A DNA stretch of 64,000 bases from Akkermansia muciniphila (GCA_945890645.1 CAMDCV010000007.1:1-64000), one strand, 5' to 3'. Shown: positions 1 to 8,174, counted from the first letter of the stretch. Numbers and translations: made by a program. Notes: a model not told the origin generated them from the letters alone.

Positions 1-118
1 TGCTGCGGTGTCGACCAAGCCGATTCGCAATCTCAGAAATCTTGATGTATTGCCCACGCATTGCAGCAACCGCATAACGCTCCTCAGTGTTCATGTGTTC
101 GTAGTTCACGCTCGACAT
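1..118 (-). CDS. IS30-family transposase, N-terminal fragment (runs off left edge)
   Basis: Reading leftward from the ATG at 118, the first 39 codons are open to the edge. They contain the IS30-type opening 'MNTEERYAVAAM', then 'IKISEIANRLGRHRS', which matches the N-terminal helix-turn-helix (HTH_38) of IS30 transposases (usual pattern: T-x-E-E-R-Y ... I-A-x-x-L-G-R-x-x-S-T-I). The DDE catalytic domain would lie outside the window, so activity cannot be judged. The element sits beside the first repeat of the cassette array, so it may mark an insertion into it. Family assignment is by motif; confidence is good despite the short piece. Confidence 0.8.
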   Translation of the reverse strand, partial: MSSVNYEHMNTEERYAVAAMRGQYIKISEIANRLGRHRS

Positions 119-119
119 T

Positions 120-147
120 CTGTCGCACTTTGGTCTTGAATCCAAGA
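120..147 (-). repeat. Possible terminal inverted repeat of the IS30-like element
   Basis: The bases just upstream of the transposase start (read on the - strand: CTTGGATTCAAGACCAAAG then TGCGACA) sit where the upstream terminal inverted repeat of an IS30 element is expected, a few bases before the ATG. The partner repeat would be outside the window, so this is a positional inference only. Confidence 0.35.
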
Positions 148-148
148 A

Positions 149-270
149 GCACAACAAGCCGCACCATCCAACCGCTAGTAGCCGTTCTGTTTCGATGATT
201 TCCCGTAACCACAACCTCAACCCTGTTTTAGTCTTCCGCCGTCGCTACTAGCGGCGGATGTGCTTTACGC
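149..270 (+). repeat. attC-like element, site 0
   Basis: It starts with 'GCACAACAAGCC' and contains a perfect 11-bp inverted repeat: CCGCTAGTAGC at 172-182 and GCTACTAGCGG at 244-254. The arms extend outward as GCAC-c-ATCC-aa (161-171) against GGATGTGC (256-263), leaving unpaired single bases. The loop between the arms is about 61 nt. An imperfect stem with bulged bases and a variable loop is how integron attC sites fold. The next ORF begins 13 nt after the element. A canonical GTTRRRY core is not seen at the right end. Confidence 0.6.
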
Positions 271-282
271 TAGCTAGATAAA

Positions 283-807
283 ATGAAGACGACTGCAAAT
301 CATACTCTGACTGTTGCGATAGTAATGGCGATAGGCGCAACTAATTTAGTTCATGGCATTGAGTGGTATGAACATGCGTCGATCACTGCCACGGAAGATG
401 CTCACTACTTGAAAGCAGTCAAGGAGTGGCATTCTGACGAGTATCTGCGAGCAAAGGGGGCTATCAACATGAAGTATTATGTCGAATCGGCGATGGTCGA
501 TGCGCTACCTGAACGAATCAAGAGCCTGAAAATTGGCATGAGCGAGGAAGATGTGCAGAGTCAGTTATCCAATGGATTTTCCTATGCGTGGGGATTTAAT
601 ACGGCTTCCCAAGGTATGATGCCAATCCCGGAGGGAACAAAACCACAAGAAATAACATTCCACTACAAGTTGACCGAGATTAATCAAGACCGTTCCGCCC
701 AGCGAAATCGCTTTGATCTTCTCATTCACTGGAAATGCCATTACGATAAAGATGGTTTTAAGATGACTTATTTAGATGCTAGACTAATCCAACCGCGAAA
801 AGGCTAA
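283..807 (+). CDS. Secreted hypothetical protein, cassette gene 1
   Basis: Protein of 174 aa with an N-terminal hydrophobic stretch (about residues 8-24, 'LTVAIVMAIGATNLVHG') that looks like a signal peptide. The middle part has 'SLKIGMSEEDVQSQLSNG' (about residues 81-98), which resembles the 'I-x-x-G-M-x-x-x-x-V' turn of SmpA/BamE-like small lipoproteins, but there is no lipobox Cys. The ATG at 283 lies just after the site 0 repeat, and the stop lies inside the next repeat (from 802). This one-gene-per-repeat layout is that of an integron gene cassette. I do not recognise a specific function; an envelope location is inferred from the leader only. Confidence 0.65.
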   Translation: MKTTANHTLTVAIVMAIGATNLVHGIEWYEHASITATEDAHYLKAVKEWHSDEYLRAKGAINMKYYVESAMVDALPERIKSLKIGMSEEDVQSQLSNGFSYAWGFNTASQGMMPIPEGTKPQEITFHYKLTEINQDRSAQRNRFDLLIHWKCHYDKDGFKMTYLDARLIQPRKG

Positions 808-884
808 CAAGCCACAACAACCGATCGCGAGAAGCCAACACAATGAATTCGGGCTTCCATCCCCACCGTAGATGACCTATGCCG
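802..884 (+). repeat. attC-like element, site A
   Basis: It opens with 'GCTAACAAGCC', close to the R'' box RYYYAAC followed by AAGC of attC sites. An apical 6-bp hairpin is formed by GAAGCC (831-836) and GGCTTC (852-857). The right box 848-879 follows the shared pattern TTCGGGCTTCC, a short run of C, then GTNGATGACCTA. The stop codon of cassette gene 1 lies in its left end. The outer stem is weaker than at site 0. Confidence 0.55.
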
Positions 885-889
885 TTGGC

Positions 890-1411
890 ATGAAAATCAA
901 TGTAATGAAATTCACGCTATTACTCCTAACCACGCTGGCAACTTCCGTCTCTGCGTCTCACCTCGGTTTGACATCGGTGAAACAGCCCGTTTACCTCATG
1001 GGCACCGAGTCGGATTCGGTAATTCACATCATTGATGTTCCGTTTGCGACAATGTGGGCGGACCCTGAATGGAGATTCACGGCGATTGCTCGGCCCTTTG
1101 TTCCGGCGACAGATGGCTCATGGAAAGAGCCCCATGATGTCAACCTTGCTTCACTTTATGGGATCACAGTAGCTGGCACCTACAAGAAGGATTCTCGTGA
1201 TGTCGAGGTGGTGATAGATGCCTCGAAGGCTGTGGTGCCACCCCGCTACCCATTCACAATCGCGCAGGTCATCGATTCTGTTACGACATGCGTGAAGCTC
1301 ATGTATCCTACGAAACCGGAGGAAGAAGGGAAATTGGAGATTAAAATTATCTCACCAAAAACCCCAGCCGAACCGGCCACGCCAACCGATGGCGAGAAGC
1401 CACCAAAATGA
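890..1411 (+). CDS. Secreted hypothetical protein, cassette gene 2
   Basis: I place the start at ATG 890 (173 aa). The longer frame opening at 872 begins inside the attC-like box, so that ATG is unlikely. ATG 905 is an alternative and gives a textbook signal peptide ('MKFTLLLLTTLATSVSAS'). The mature part is mostly beta-strand-like and ends in a Pro-rich tail ('TPAEPATPTDGEKPPK') encoded by the left half of the next repeat. No known family is recognised. It is probably a small exported protein carried as a cassette. Confidence 0.6.
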   Translation: MKINVMKFTLLLLTTLATSVSASHLGLTSVKQPVYLMGTESDSVIHIIDVPFATMWADPEWRFTAIARPFVPATDGSWKEPHDVNLASLYGITVAGTYKKDSRDVEVVIDASKAVVPPRYPFTIAQVIDSVTTCVKLMYPTKPEEEGKLEIKIISPKTPAEPATPTDGEKPPK

Positions 1412-1447
1412 ATTCGAGCTTCCATGATGTCGTGAATGACCTAGTAG
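1381..1447 (+). repeat. attC-like element, site B
   Basis: The left half (AACCGATGGCGAGAAGCCA) is nearly identical to the corresponding part of site A and also codes the C-terminus of cassette gene 2. GAAGC (1395-1399) can pair with GCTTC (1418-1422). The right box 1413-1443 ends AATGACCTA, as in site A. The ATG of the next ORF is at 1468. Confidence 0.5.
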
Positions 1448-1467
1448 TTCAGCGTATAAAATAAGAG

Positions 1468-1824
1468 ATGACCGATACGCAACTGACGATCTACTACGTT
1501 GTCCTACTTGGCCTGTCTTTTGTGGTCATACCTTTCGGCTATATTGCTCTCTGCGCACTAATGCTGTTCCGCCGTGTTCACTGGTACTCATATTTAGCTA
1601 ATTTTTTCCTCTTCGGAACCGTTGGCGGCTGGTTCCTGACGTTCGGTTTATCACCATCACCATTTGCAGCGGCGGGAATCATCTTTATGCTATTTACCTC
1701 ACCGATTTGCCTGATAACCTCTCTCTTCTTGCAGTGTCGCAAGGATCGGAATCGATTCGACTCAGTAGCGATGCTTGGCGGATATGCGTATTCAATTCTA
1801 TTGATTATAGTGTTCTTATCTTAG
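1468..1824 (+). CDS. Small polytopic membrane protein, cassette gene 3
   Basis: Protein of 118 aa made almost entirely of hydrophobic segments: about residues 8-33, 43-63, 67-88 and 101-117, so probably four membrane spans with short basic loops ('FRRVHW', 'QCRKDRNRF'). No family is recognised. The start ATG follows the AT-rich leader 'GTATAAAATAAGAG', with no clear Shine-Dalgarno site, as for the other cassette ORFs. It lies between sites B and C. Confidence 0.6.
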   Translation: MTDTQLTIYYVVLLGLSFVVIPFGYIALCALMLFRRVHWYSYLANFFLFGTVGGWFLTFGLSPSPFAAAGIIFMLFTSPICLITSLFLQCRKDRNRFDSVAMLGGYAYSILLIIVFLS

Positions 1825-1874
1825 CCCTTCATGAACATTTAGTAATATGCAAACAACACTCTCTAAATCTTACG

Positions 1875-1956
1875 AGGCGAACAAGATGCCATCCAAAGGC
1901 GGGTAACGTCCCATTTTGATTTCGGGCTTCCCTCCCCGCCGTGGATGAGCTAAACG
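1875..1956 (+). repeat. attC-like element, site C
   Basis: The left part has 'GCGAACAAGATGCC' then ATCCAAAGGCGGG (1891-1903). The right part has CCCGCCGTGGAT (1935-1946). These two pair as an imperfect stem (ATCCA..GGCGGG against CCCGCC..TGGAT) with extra unpaired bases on the left strand, as in attC folding. The right box 1921-1952 is TTCGGGCTTCC-CTCCCCGCC-GTGGATGAGCTA, the best match to the array consensus. Confidence 0.55.
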
Positions 1957-1997
1957 TACGGCAAATACTGAATCGAAACATACAAGATTATCTACCA

Positions 1998-2477
1998 ATG
2001 TCCTACAAGAGCTTATCCGCAAGATTATTTCTAGGAAGCGCTATCATACTAGCTGGTCTCTGGTTGCTATCGATTCGTTACTACTCTGAATGTGCGTTTT
2101 CATCCCGTTCTGGTAATTTTACTCTTTCCGGCACTTTCTATTCAGCCACAGTCGGAGTTGTTTTTGAACCGCACGACTCACGTGAACATCAGTTTCGCGG
2201 AACCTCAATTCCGGTTACCTCTCTACACCACCAACTTCGTGACAGAACCTCCCCGTCTGGCATTCTAAGACTCGGTCGTAGGCCCACCGAAGGCTGTGGA
2301 GCTGCCCCAGGCCACTTTGATTACTTCTTAGATATGCCAATATGGCTCATTTACATAGCTGTTGTTGGGGTAGCATTCCTGCTTGGTAGATTCTCCATAA
2401 CTCATTCCACGAGAGCCAAAGAGAAAGAATTAGCCTTACAAGCCAGCATATTCAACGGCGGCAACGCTCCTGTTTGA
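1998..2477 (+). CDS. Hypothetical membrane protein, cassette gene 4
   Basis: I choose ATG 1998 (159 aa, 'MSYKSLSARLF'). The frame is open further upstream, but the earlier GTG lies within the attC-like box. Two hydrophobic segments, near residues 12-28 and 116-134, flank a roughly 85-residue extracytoplasmic-looking loop that contains three Cys. The C-terminal residues ('LALQASIFNGGNAPV') are encoded by the left half of site D. No family is recognised. Confidence 0.55.
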   Translation: MSYKSLSARLFLGSAIILAGLWLLSIRYYSECAFSSRSGNFTLSGTFYSATVGVVFEPHDSREHQFRGTSIPVTSLHHQLRDRTSPSGILRLGRRPTEGCGAAPGHFDYFLDMPIWLIYIAVVGVAFLLGRFSITHSTRAKEKELALQASIFNGGNAPV

Positions 2478-2514
2478 TTACGGGCTTTACTCCCCGCAGT
2501 GGAAGGCCTACTCG
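2433..2514 (+). repeat. attC-like element, site D
   Basis: The left half 'GCCTTACAAGCC...TTCAACGGCGG' parallels site 0 (ACAAGCC...ATCCAACCGC). The right box 2478-2510 is TTACGGGCTTTACTCCCCGC-AGTGGAAGGCCTA. The left half lies inside the 3' end of cassette gene 4. The next ORF starts 8 nt after the element (leader TATAAAAA). Confidence 0.5.
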
Positions 2515-2522
2515 TATAAAAA

Positions 2523-3005
2523 ATGCCCTCTACTGAATCAAAATCAAAACAACATCCAGCTTGGATGAACAAGCTGTTCCCCATCGTATTTTCTATTGCT
2601 GGTATCGGATTGCTCGTTTTTGGGTGGCAGGAGCTTTTTAGTGGGTATTCAAGCAAAGACTGGAAGACGACGCAGGGAGTGGTGATTGAGTCGCGTGCTG
2701 TTGACAATGGTCGCTCTAAATCTGGTGGTAGGAACTATAAGCCTGTCATAGTTTATTCTTACGATGTAGAGCGTGACAGCTTCACATCGGATCGAATTCT
2801 TTTCGGGATGGCGTCTAAAGAGTGGTTAAGTATTTATCCAGAAGGGACTTCGGTGACCGTCGCCTATAATCCATCAGATCCAAGTCAGAGCACATTGACT
2901 GCTGGTGCCCATTATACGGCATGGATAGCGCCTTCAATGGGGGCAGCCTTCCTCGCAGCGGGTCTCTTCATGTTTCGTGCCTCTCGAAAAAAACACAAGA
3001 AATGA
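2523..3005 (+). CDS. DUF3592-like membrane protein, cassette gene 5
   Basis: Protein of 160 aa with a membrane span near residues 18-36 ('LFPIVFSIAGIGLLVFGW'), a beta-rich middle and a second span near 130-150. The middle shows the DUF3592 pattern: 'W-x-x-T-x-G-V-V' at about 46-53, then 'YKPVIVYSYDVE', and 'YPEGTSVTVAYNPSDPSQS' near 103-121. Such proteins are membrane-bound and of unknown function. It is bounded by attC-like sites D and E, so it looks like a cassette gene. Confidence 0.75.
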   Translation: MPSTESKSKQHPAWMNKLFPIVFSIAGIGLLVFGWQELFSGYSSKDWKTTQGVVIESRAVDNGRSKSGGRNYKPVIVYSYDVERDSFTSDRILFGMASKEWLSIYPEGTSVTVAYNPSDPSQSTLTAGAHYTAWIAPSMGAAFLAAGLFMFRASRKKHKK

Positions 3006-3008
3006 AGA

Positions 3009-3089
3009 ACACAACAAGCCGTGAGTGGCGATCGGCGATAATCCTACTAGGTAAACTCGAGCTTCCCACCCCGCGTGGATGGCACCCCG
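3009..3089 (+). repeat. attC-like element, site E (last in the array)
   Basis: It opens with 'ACACAACAAGCCG', as site 0 does, and ends with the right box 3055-3086 (ACTCGAGCTTCCCACCCCGC-GTGGATGGCACC). The left half is the least able to pair with the right half. It is followed by ordinary chromosomal sequence and gapA, so it probably marks the array's right border. Confidence 0.5.
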
Positions 3090-3128
3090 CATGCCATATT
3101 TTCCTCATATCGCGTATTGACGCCCTAG

Positions 3129-4214
<1,086 letters not shown>

Positions 4215-4240
4215 TTTTTCTGACGAAACTTCTATCCAAA

Positions 4241-4271
4241 AACCGACCAGTTCACGCTGGTCGGTTTTTTT
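4241..4271 (+). terminator. Rho-independent terminator after gapA
   Basis: AACCGACCAG (4241-4250) pairs perfectly with CTGGTCGGTT (4257-4266) across a 6-nt loop and runs into seven T. It lies 26 nt after the gapA stop. Confidence 0.9.
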
Positions 4272-4294
4272 GTTGGCCATTCATGATTTGGGAA

Positions 4295-4344
4295 GATAGG
4301 CGTCCTCGCCTGTCTCGGCAAACGGGCTTCCAGCCTGTTCTACG
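4295..4344 (+). repeat. Small palindromic dispersed-type repeat
   Basis: Two adjacent hairpins lie here: AGGCG-TCCT-CGCCT near 4298-4311, and a related GGGCTTCCAGCCTG unit near 4324-4337. Sequence of this 'gcgtcctcgcc / gcttccagcct' kind recurs between genes in many bacterial genomes, from general recollection. Only one copy is seen in this window. Confidence 0.45.
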
Positions 4345-4362
4345 CTTTCCATCCGTGATGAC

Positions 4363-4557
4363 ATGTCAAACAACAGAATCACAGTTTATGATGAAGGTAA
4401 GTCTATTCAAACATACTTAGATTTATGGACTGGCCAAAACCTCTTGGACGTCAAAGAATTCGAAGAAAAAACCTCATGCCAAATCAGTTCCTATACGCCT
4501 GAAAAAATAGTTGAAAAAATTGTTACACTCAATCCCTCTCGCGGAAATACTCCTTAG
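4363..4557 (+). CDS. Possible small protein ahead of the sigma factor
   Basis: A 64-aa frame ('MSNNRITVYDEGKSIQTYLD') ends 2 nt before the sigma-factor ATG, a spacing that would allow translational coupling. It is more AT-rich than its neighbours and has no recognised domain, membrane segment or Cys cluster. It could be a real leader gene or a chance frame in the sigma-factor promoter region. Confidence 0.3.
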   Translation: MSNNRITVYDEGKSIQTYLDLWTGQNLLDVKEFEEKTSCQISSYTPEKIVEKIVTLNPSRGNTP

Positions 4558-4559
4558 AC

Positions 4560-5081
4560 ATGCTGACTCAACATCAACAGGAGTGCTACCTGCGCCAATG
4601 GACTTCCGCCCAGCCTTCGGTGGCGAACTACGTGCGTGCCGTCGTAAGAGATCGCACGGCGGCGGAAGATGTGCTGCAAGAAACGGCACTGGTGCTGTTC
4701 CGCAAGTTTGCGGAGTATGACGAACAACGTCCGTTTCTAGGTTGGGCGCTGGGCATCGCCCGTTTTCAGGTAATGGGAATGCAACGGGATGCCGCACGTG
4801 GCAAGGTCGTGTTCGATGACGAAGTGTTGGCAAAATTCACCGAGTCCTGGAGTGAACAAGCATCTGAAGTATCGGAGCGCAGCGTGACGCTAGAATCCTG
4901 CATCGAACGACTGGCGGGGCATGCGCAACGGTTGGTGAAATTACGCTACTTTGAAGAGTTAAATGCGGAGCAGATCGCAGAGCAACTGGGCGGCACCGGG
5001 GCCTCCATCCGCATGACCTTGCAACGGATTCGCGAACAACTGCGCGCCTGCATCGAACGCCAAACTCAACTTGAAGGATAA
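4560..5081 (+). CDS. ECF-type RNA polymerase sigma factor
   Basis: Protein of 173 aa with sigma region 2 at about residues 14-80 ('VRDRTAAEDVLQETALVLFRKF' region, 'RPFLGWALGIARFQVM') and region 4 at about 112-165 ('LAGHAQRLVKLRYFEEL', then 'AEQIAEQLGGTGASIRMTLQRIREQL', a helix-turn-helix that reads the -35 box). The pattern matches the ECF family common in Planctomycetes and Verrucomicrobia. The stop is followed after 5 nt by the fused anti-sigma gene, so the pair is probably an operon in which the next product holds this sigma factor at the membrane. Confidence 0.9.
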   Translation: MLTQHQQECYLRQWTSAQPSVANYVRAVVRDRTAAEDVLQETALVLFRKFAEYDEQRPFLGWALGIARFQVMGMQRDAARGKVVFDDEVLAKFTESWSEQASEVSERSVTLESCIERLAGHAQRLVKLRYFEELNAEQIAEQLGGTGASIRMTLQRIREQLRACIERQTQLEG

Positions 5082-5086
5082 AATTC

Positions 5087-6853
5087 ATGAAAGACCCTGC
5101 TCAACTCATTTCCGATTATTTCGACAACGCGCTGACGGAAGCGGGGATCTCCGAGCTCAACGCGTGGCTAAACGCAGATGCCTCCCACATGCAACGCTTC
5201 ACCGAAGCGGCCATTTTTGAGCAGCAAATCAGAGAGGCTGTCCTGAAGAAGGCACAAATACCGGTGAAACATGCCTCGCCCATCGCCCGCCATAGTGCTG
5301 AGATCAAAGTCCATTCTCATCGCACCCGTTGGCTCGCCCACGCTGCTGCTTGGGTGGGAGCATTTACCATTCTCGGAAACTCCGCCAAGGCAACGACCAC
5401 AAGCACCTCCGCCACGACAGGAACCACCATTCAAACTCAATCTACCATTGCCATCCTTATGAAGAAGACCATCACATCCGTCACCGCCGCCATCCTCCTC
5501 CTCGGCGGCTCGGGCATATATATGATCCACCGCAGCAACGAATCCAGCCGACATCGGGTGGAAACCATGGAAAACGAAATCCAATCCCTGAGCAACCAAC
5601 TCGGGATCAAATCGACCAGTGTCTCTAACAGACGCGTGGGAGCCACTAACGCGCCAAAAACCGTGAGCGTCGTCCAAATACTGGCCGTTTATGAGGGTGA
5701 CAACATAATCACCAGGCAAGAAAAAGCCATTCTAGACGAGTTCAATAATCAACTCGACGCAATGGATGCGGAGGCGTTGAAAAACTTGCTCCTTGATGCT
5801 GAAAAACTCAGCAGCCCGATCAATGATCGTCTCGCGAGAGCGATCATGGAAGTATTGGTTCGGAAAGACCCTGCCGTGGCCACCCAGATCGCCAGTCAAC
5901 TCATCGGGCGTAGTTCCGAATTCCTGTTCCAAATGTCTCACTCCGCAGCGCAGGCCTTCGATGCCTGGCTGACCAAAGACCCTGCGGCGGCGGATGCCTG
6001 GTATGTCGCGACCGCAGCCTCAGGCGGTTTGAATGGCAAAAGCATTCCCATGAACGGCCTCGAAGACCTTGCCATTGACCGGAGCTTCGCCCGCTCGCGG
6101 TTCACGACGCAGTTGCGGGTAAATCCAGCAGAAGCGGCCGCCATGTTAGCCACCATGCTGCCTGCCGATGTCACCGCCGCGCTGAAGTCCGTCACCGATC
6201 CCGATGCCTTGCGGCACATTCTCCCCAAACTCTCTCCAGAGCAGAAAGGCCCCGCCGCCGAAGGCGCCATCAAAGCCATGGCAGCGAACGATCCGAACGC
6301 CGCGTTCACCTGGGCGAAATCGCTGGGCATGGGCGACCAGGAGCGCGACAACCTGATGGCAACCGGCATCGAAGCTGCCGTATCCAGCGGCAAACTCAAT
6401 CTAGCCGGAGTGGCAGAGTGGTCGAAAAATCTCGATTTGGCTGCCAAAACACGCTCAAAGATGCTAGTCTCCGCAGCCACCAGTGTTTCTTTAATACCAC
6501 GCGAAAACGAAAACCGCATCGATGTCAATAATAGCGTGGTTTGGGATCGCGTCGCCGAACGTATTGACTGGCTGCGTAAGGAAGCTCCTGCCGATGCGGC
6601 TGAAAAGATGGTCGGAGATTATCTCGGAAACCTCTCTTACAGGAGCCACAATTTAGATAAGTCCCTCGAAGCATACCAGAACGAAGTGACCAAACTGGGA
6701 AGAATCGATCCCGACCTCACCATTGCCTTCGCCTTCCACCTTCAAATCCAACAAAATGATAGAGCGAAAGCCGCAGCCTTGAAGCTTCTTAACACGCTTC
6801 CCCCAAGCGAAAAAAGAGATCATGCGATTCGAACCACCGAGTTGAACCGTTGA
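5087..6853 (+). CDS. Putative anti-sigma factor fused to a membrane-anchored helical-repeat protein
   Basis: Protein of 588 aa. Residues 1-60 ('ISDYFDNALTEAGISELNAWL') resemble the short helical anti-sigma domain found beside ECF sigma genes in this phylum. A Thr/Ser-rich linker follows, then a membrane span at about 127-146, a coiled coil ('METMENEIQSLSNQLG' region, about 155-175), and about 400 residues of alpha-helical repeats of the form 'W-x-x-x-D-P-x-A-A' (for example 'AWLTKDPAAADAWYV'). Codon 125 is an ATG (5459) followed by 'KKTITSVTAAILLLGGSG', just like the free-standing start of the next gene, so this looks like a fusion of two proteins. It is inferred to be an inner-membrane protein with its repeats outside the cytoplasm. 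Confidence 0.7.
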   Translation: MKDPAQLISDYFDNALTEAGISELNAWLNADASHMQRFTEAAIFEQQIREAVLKKAQIPVKHASPIARHSAEIKVHSHRTRWLAHAAAWVGAFTILGNSAKATTTSTSATTGTTIQTQSTIAILMKKTITSVTAAILLLGGSGIYMIHRSNESSRHRVETMENEIQSLSNQLGIKSTSVSNRRVGATNAPKTVSVVQILAVYEGDNIITRQEKAILDEFNNQLDAMDAEALKNLLLDAEKLSSPINDRLARAIMEVLVRKDPAVATQIASQLIGRSSEFLFQMSHSAAQAFDAWLTKDPAAADAWYVATAASGGLNGKSIPMNGLEDLAIDRSFARSRFTTQLRVNPAEAAAMLATMLPADVTAALKSVTDPDALRHILPKLSPEQKGPAAEGAIKAMAANDPNAAFTWAKSLGMGDQERDNLMATGIEAAVSSGKLNLAGVAEWSKNLDLAAKTRSKMLVSAATSVSLIPRENENRIDVNNSVVWDRVAERIDWLRKEAPADAAEKMVGDYLGNLSYRSHNLDKSLEAYQNEVTKLGRIDPDLTIAFAFHLQIQQNDRAKAAALKLLNTLPPSEKRDHAIRTTELNR

Positions 6854-6884
6854 AATCACCCTGATTTACCTACCGTTATCCACC

Positions 6885-8174
6885 ATGAAAAAGCATCACA
6901 TACTTCTCATTCTTCTCATTGTCGGCATCGCCGCGTATTTTCTAAACGAAAACCGCAACCTCAAGGGTAGCGAATCCATCGCCAACGAGGAATTGAACCT
7001 GCTGCGCGACGCCGTGAAAAGATCTCCCGGAGCCGCCCCTTCATTCGCTCTCGCGGGGAAAAGCAGCCGTCCACCTGCCATCGACACTACGAAGTTCACT
7101 GCCGAGCTGACTGACATTTTGAAAGCCGCTCCCAGCCCGGAAAACGGGAAAAAATTGCAAGAGCTTCTGACCGCATATGGTCCCCAGCTCGAGTCCGCCC
7201 CGCTATCGAAGCTCAAGGAGATCAGCGATTTTCTGGAGAAAAATTTCCCATTTGATCAGGCCGGCACCGAGGGTGCTCAACTCGTGTGGTTTGGCGTGGT
7301 GGGACTCGCCGCAAAATCCGATCCCGCATGGGCCTTTGCCAAGCTCGACCAAGCCGCTTCCACCACCAGAATCCCCGTCCACATGCAACTCGGCATGCTC
7401 AAGAATCCGCCCAGAAGAGAAGGAGAATCAATGGGCCTGGCCTATGCGGCAGCCTTGCAGAAATGGCTGGAAGCCGCGCAAGCAGCGGGCCGGATCGAAG
7501 GAACCGATCCTCTCGTCATGGAACTCCGCGCGGACATCGCCGCCGCTCGAGGCGATCAATTCGCCGCCGTGAAACAGATTTCCCAGCTACCCTATCAGAG
7601 TCAGCGGAAAGCCGCCATCGAGTATGTCAAAGACTTGCAAACACCGGATGCGCGGCGGCAAGCGATGGAAGAACTCAGCACTGTTCTAGACATCCAGAAT
7701 TTTCCCCATTTTGTTAGGACACTTGCAGAACAACAAGGATTCGACGCCGCGCGGGAAATTCTACTTTCAGCATCGCTCGCGCCGGAGAAACACGACCTGG
7801 CCGCCGCCAGCATCGCCGCCGCAAACATCGGACCCGAAACTCCAGCCAAGGCCAGATGGTTGCTGGAGTCGATTCGCGGTGAGGGCGGTCGCGCCATCAC
7901 CGGATTCGCGGATCGTTGGACCCACGCCGACTATCAAGGCGCGGCGCAATGGTTGAATTCGCTATCGGCAGGCAAGCAGCGCGATGCCGCCATCTCTGGC
8001 TTCGCCCCCATCGCCGCAAAGATCGACGGAGCCTCCGCCGTGGATTGGGCACTCACCGTCTCAGATCCCGCCCAGCGCGACTCCTGCCTCGGGGACGTAG
8101 TCCGCAACTGGAAGGAGATGGATGCGGCAGCGGCAACTGCGTATATGAAGGAAAAAGGTTTGATTTTGAAGTAG
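6885..8174 (+). CDS. Membrane-anchored alpha-helical repeat protein
   Basis: Protein of 429 aa: an N-terminal anchor ('MKKHHILLILLIVGIAAYFL') followed by helical repeats with recurring 'DPAWAFAKL', 'W-L-x-x-x' and 'D-A-A-A-A-T-A-Y' units. It has the same architecture as the C-terminal part of the preceding gene and as the pair at 35856-39223, so these four form a paralogous family. It lies 31 nt after the anti-sigma gene, likely in the same operon. No enzyme motif is visible; a scaffold or protein-protein binding role is a guess from the repeat type. Confidence 0.6.
   Translation: MKKHHILLILLIVGIAAYFLNENRNLKGSESIANEELNLLRDAVKRSPGAAPSFALAGKSSRPPAIDTTKFTAELTDILKAAPSPENGKKLQELLTAYGPQLESAPLSKLKEISDFLEKNFPFDQAGTEGAQLVWFGVVGLAAKSDPAWAFAKLDQAASTTRIPVHMQLGMLKNPPRREGESMGLAYAAALQKWLEAAQAAGRIEGTDPLVMELRADIAAARGDQFAAVKQISQLPYQSQRKAAIEYVKDLQTPDARRQAMEELSTVLDIQNFPHFVRTLAEQQGFDAAREILLSASLAPEKHDLAAASIAAANIGPETPAKARWLLESIRGEGGRAITGFADRWTHADYQGAAQWLNSLSAGKQRDAAISGFAPIAAKIDGASAVDWALTVSDPAQRDSCLGDVVRNWKEMDAAAATAYMKEKGLILK

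Noticed and set aside
872-889. Start codon at 872 for cassette gene 2
   Set aside because: This ATG is part of the repeated GATGACC box of the attC-like element and would place extra residues before the signal peptide; ATG 890 or 905 fits better.
161-3089. CRISPR array as an explanation for the regularly spaced repeats
   Set aside because: The units are about 80 bp, imperfect, about 500 bp apart and separated by ORFs; a CRISPR has 25-40-bp exact repeats with 30-40-bp spacers.
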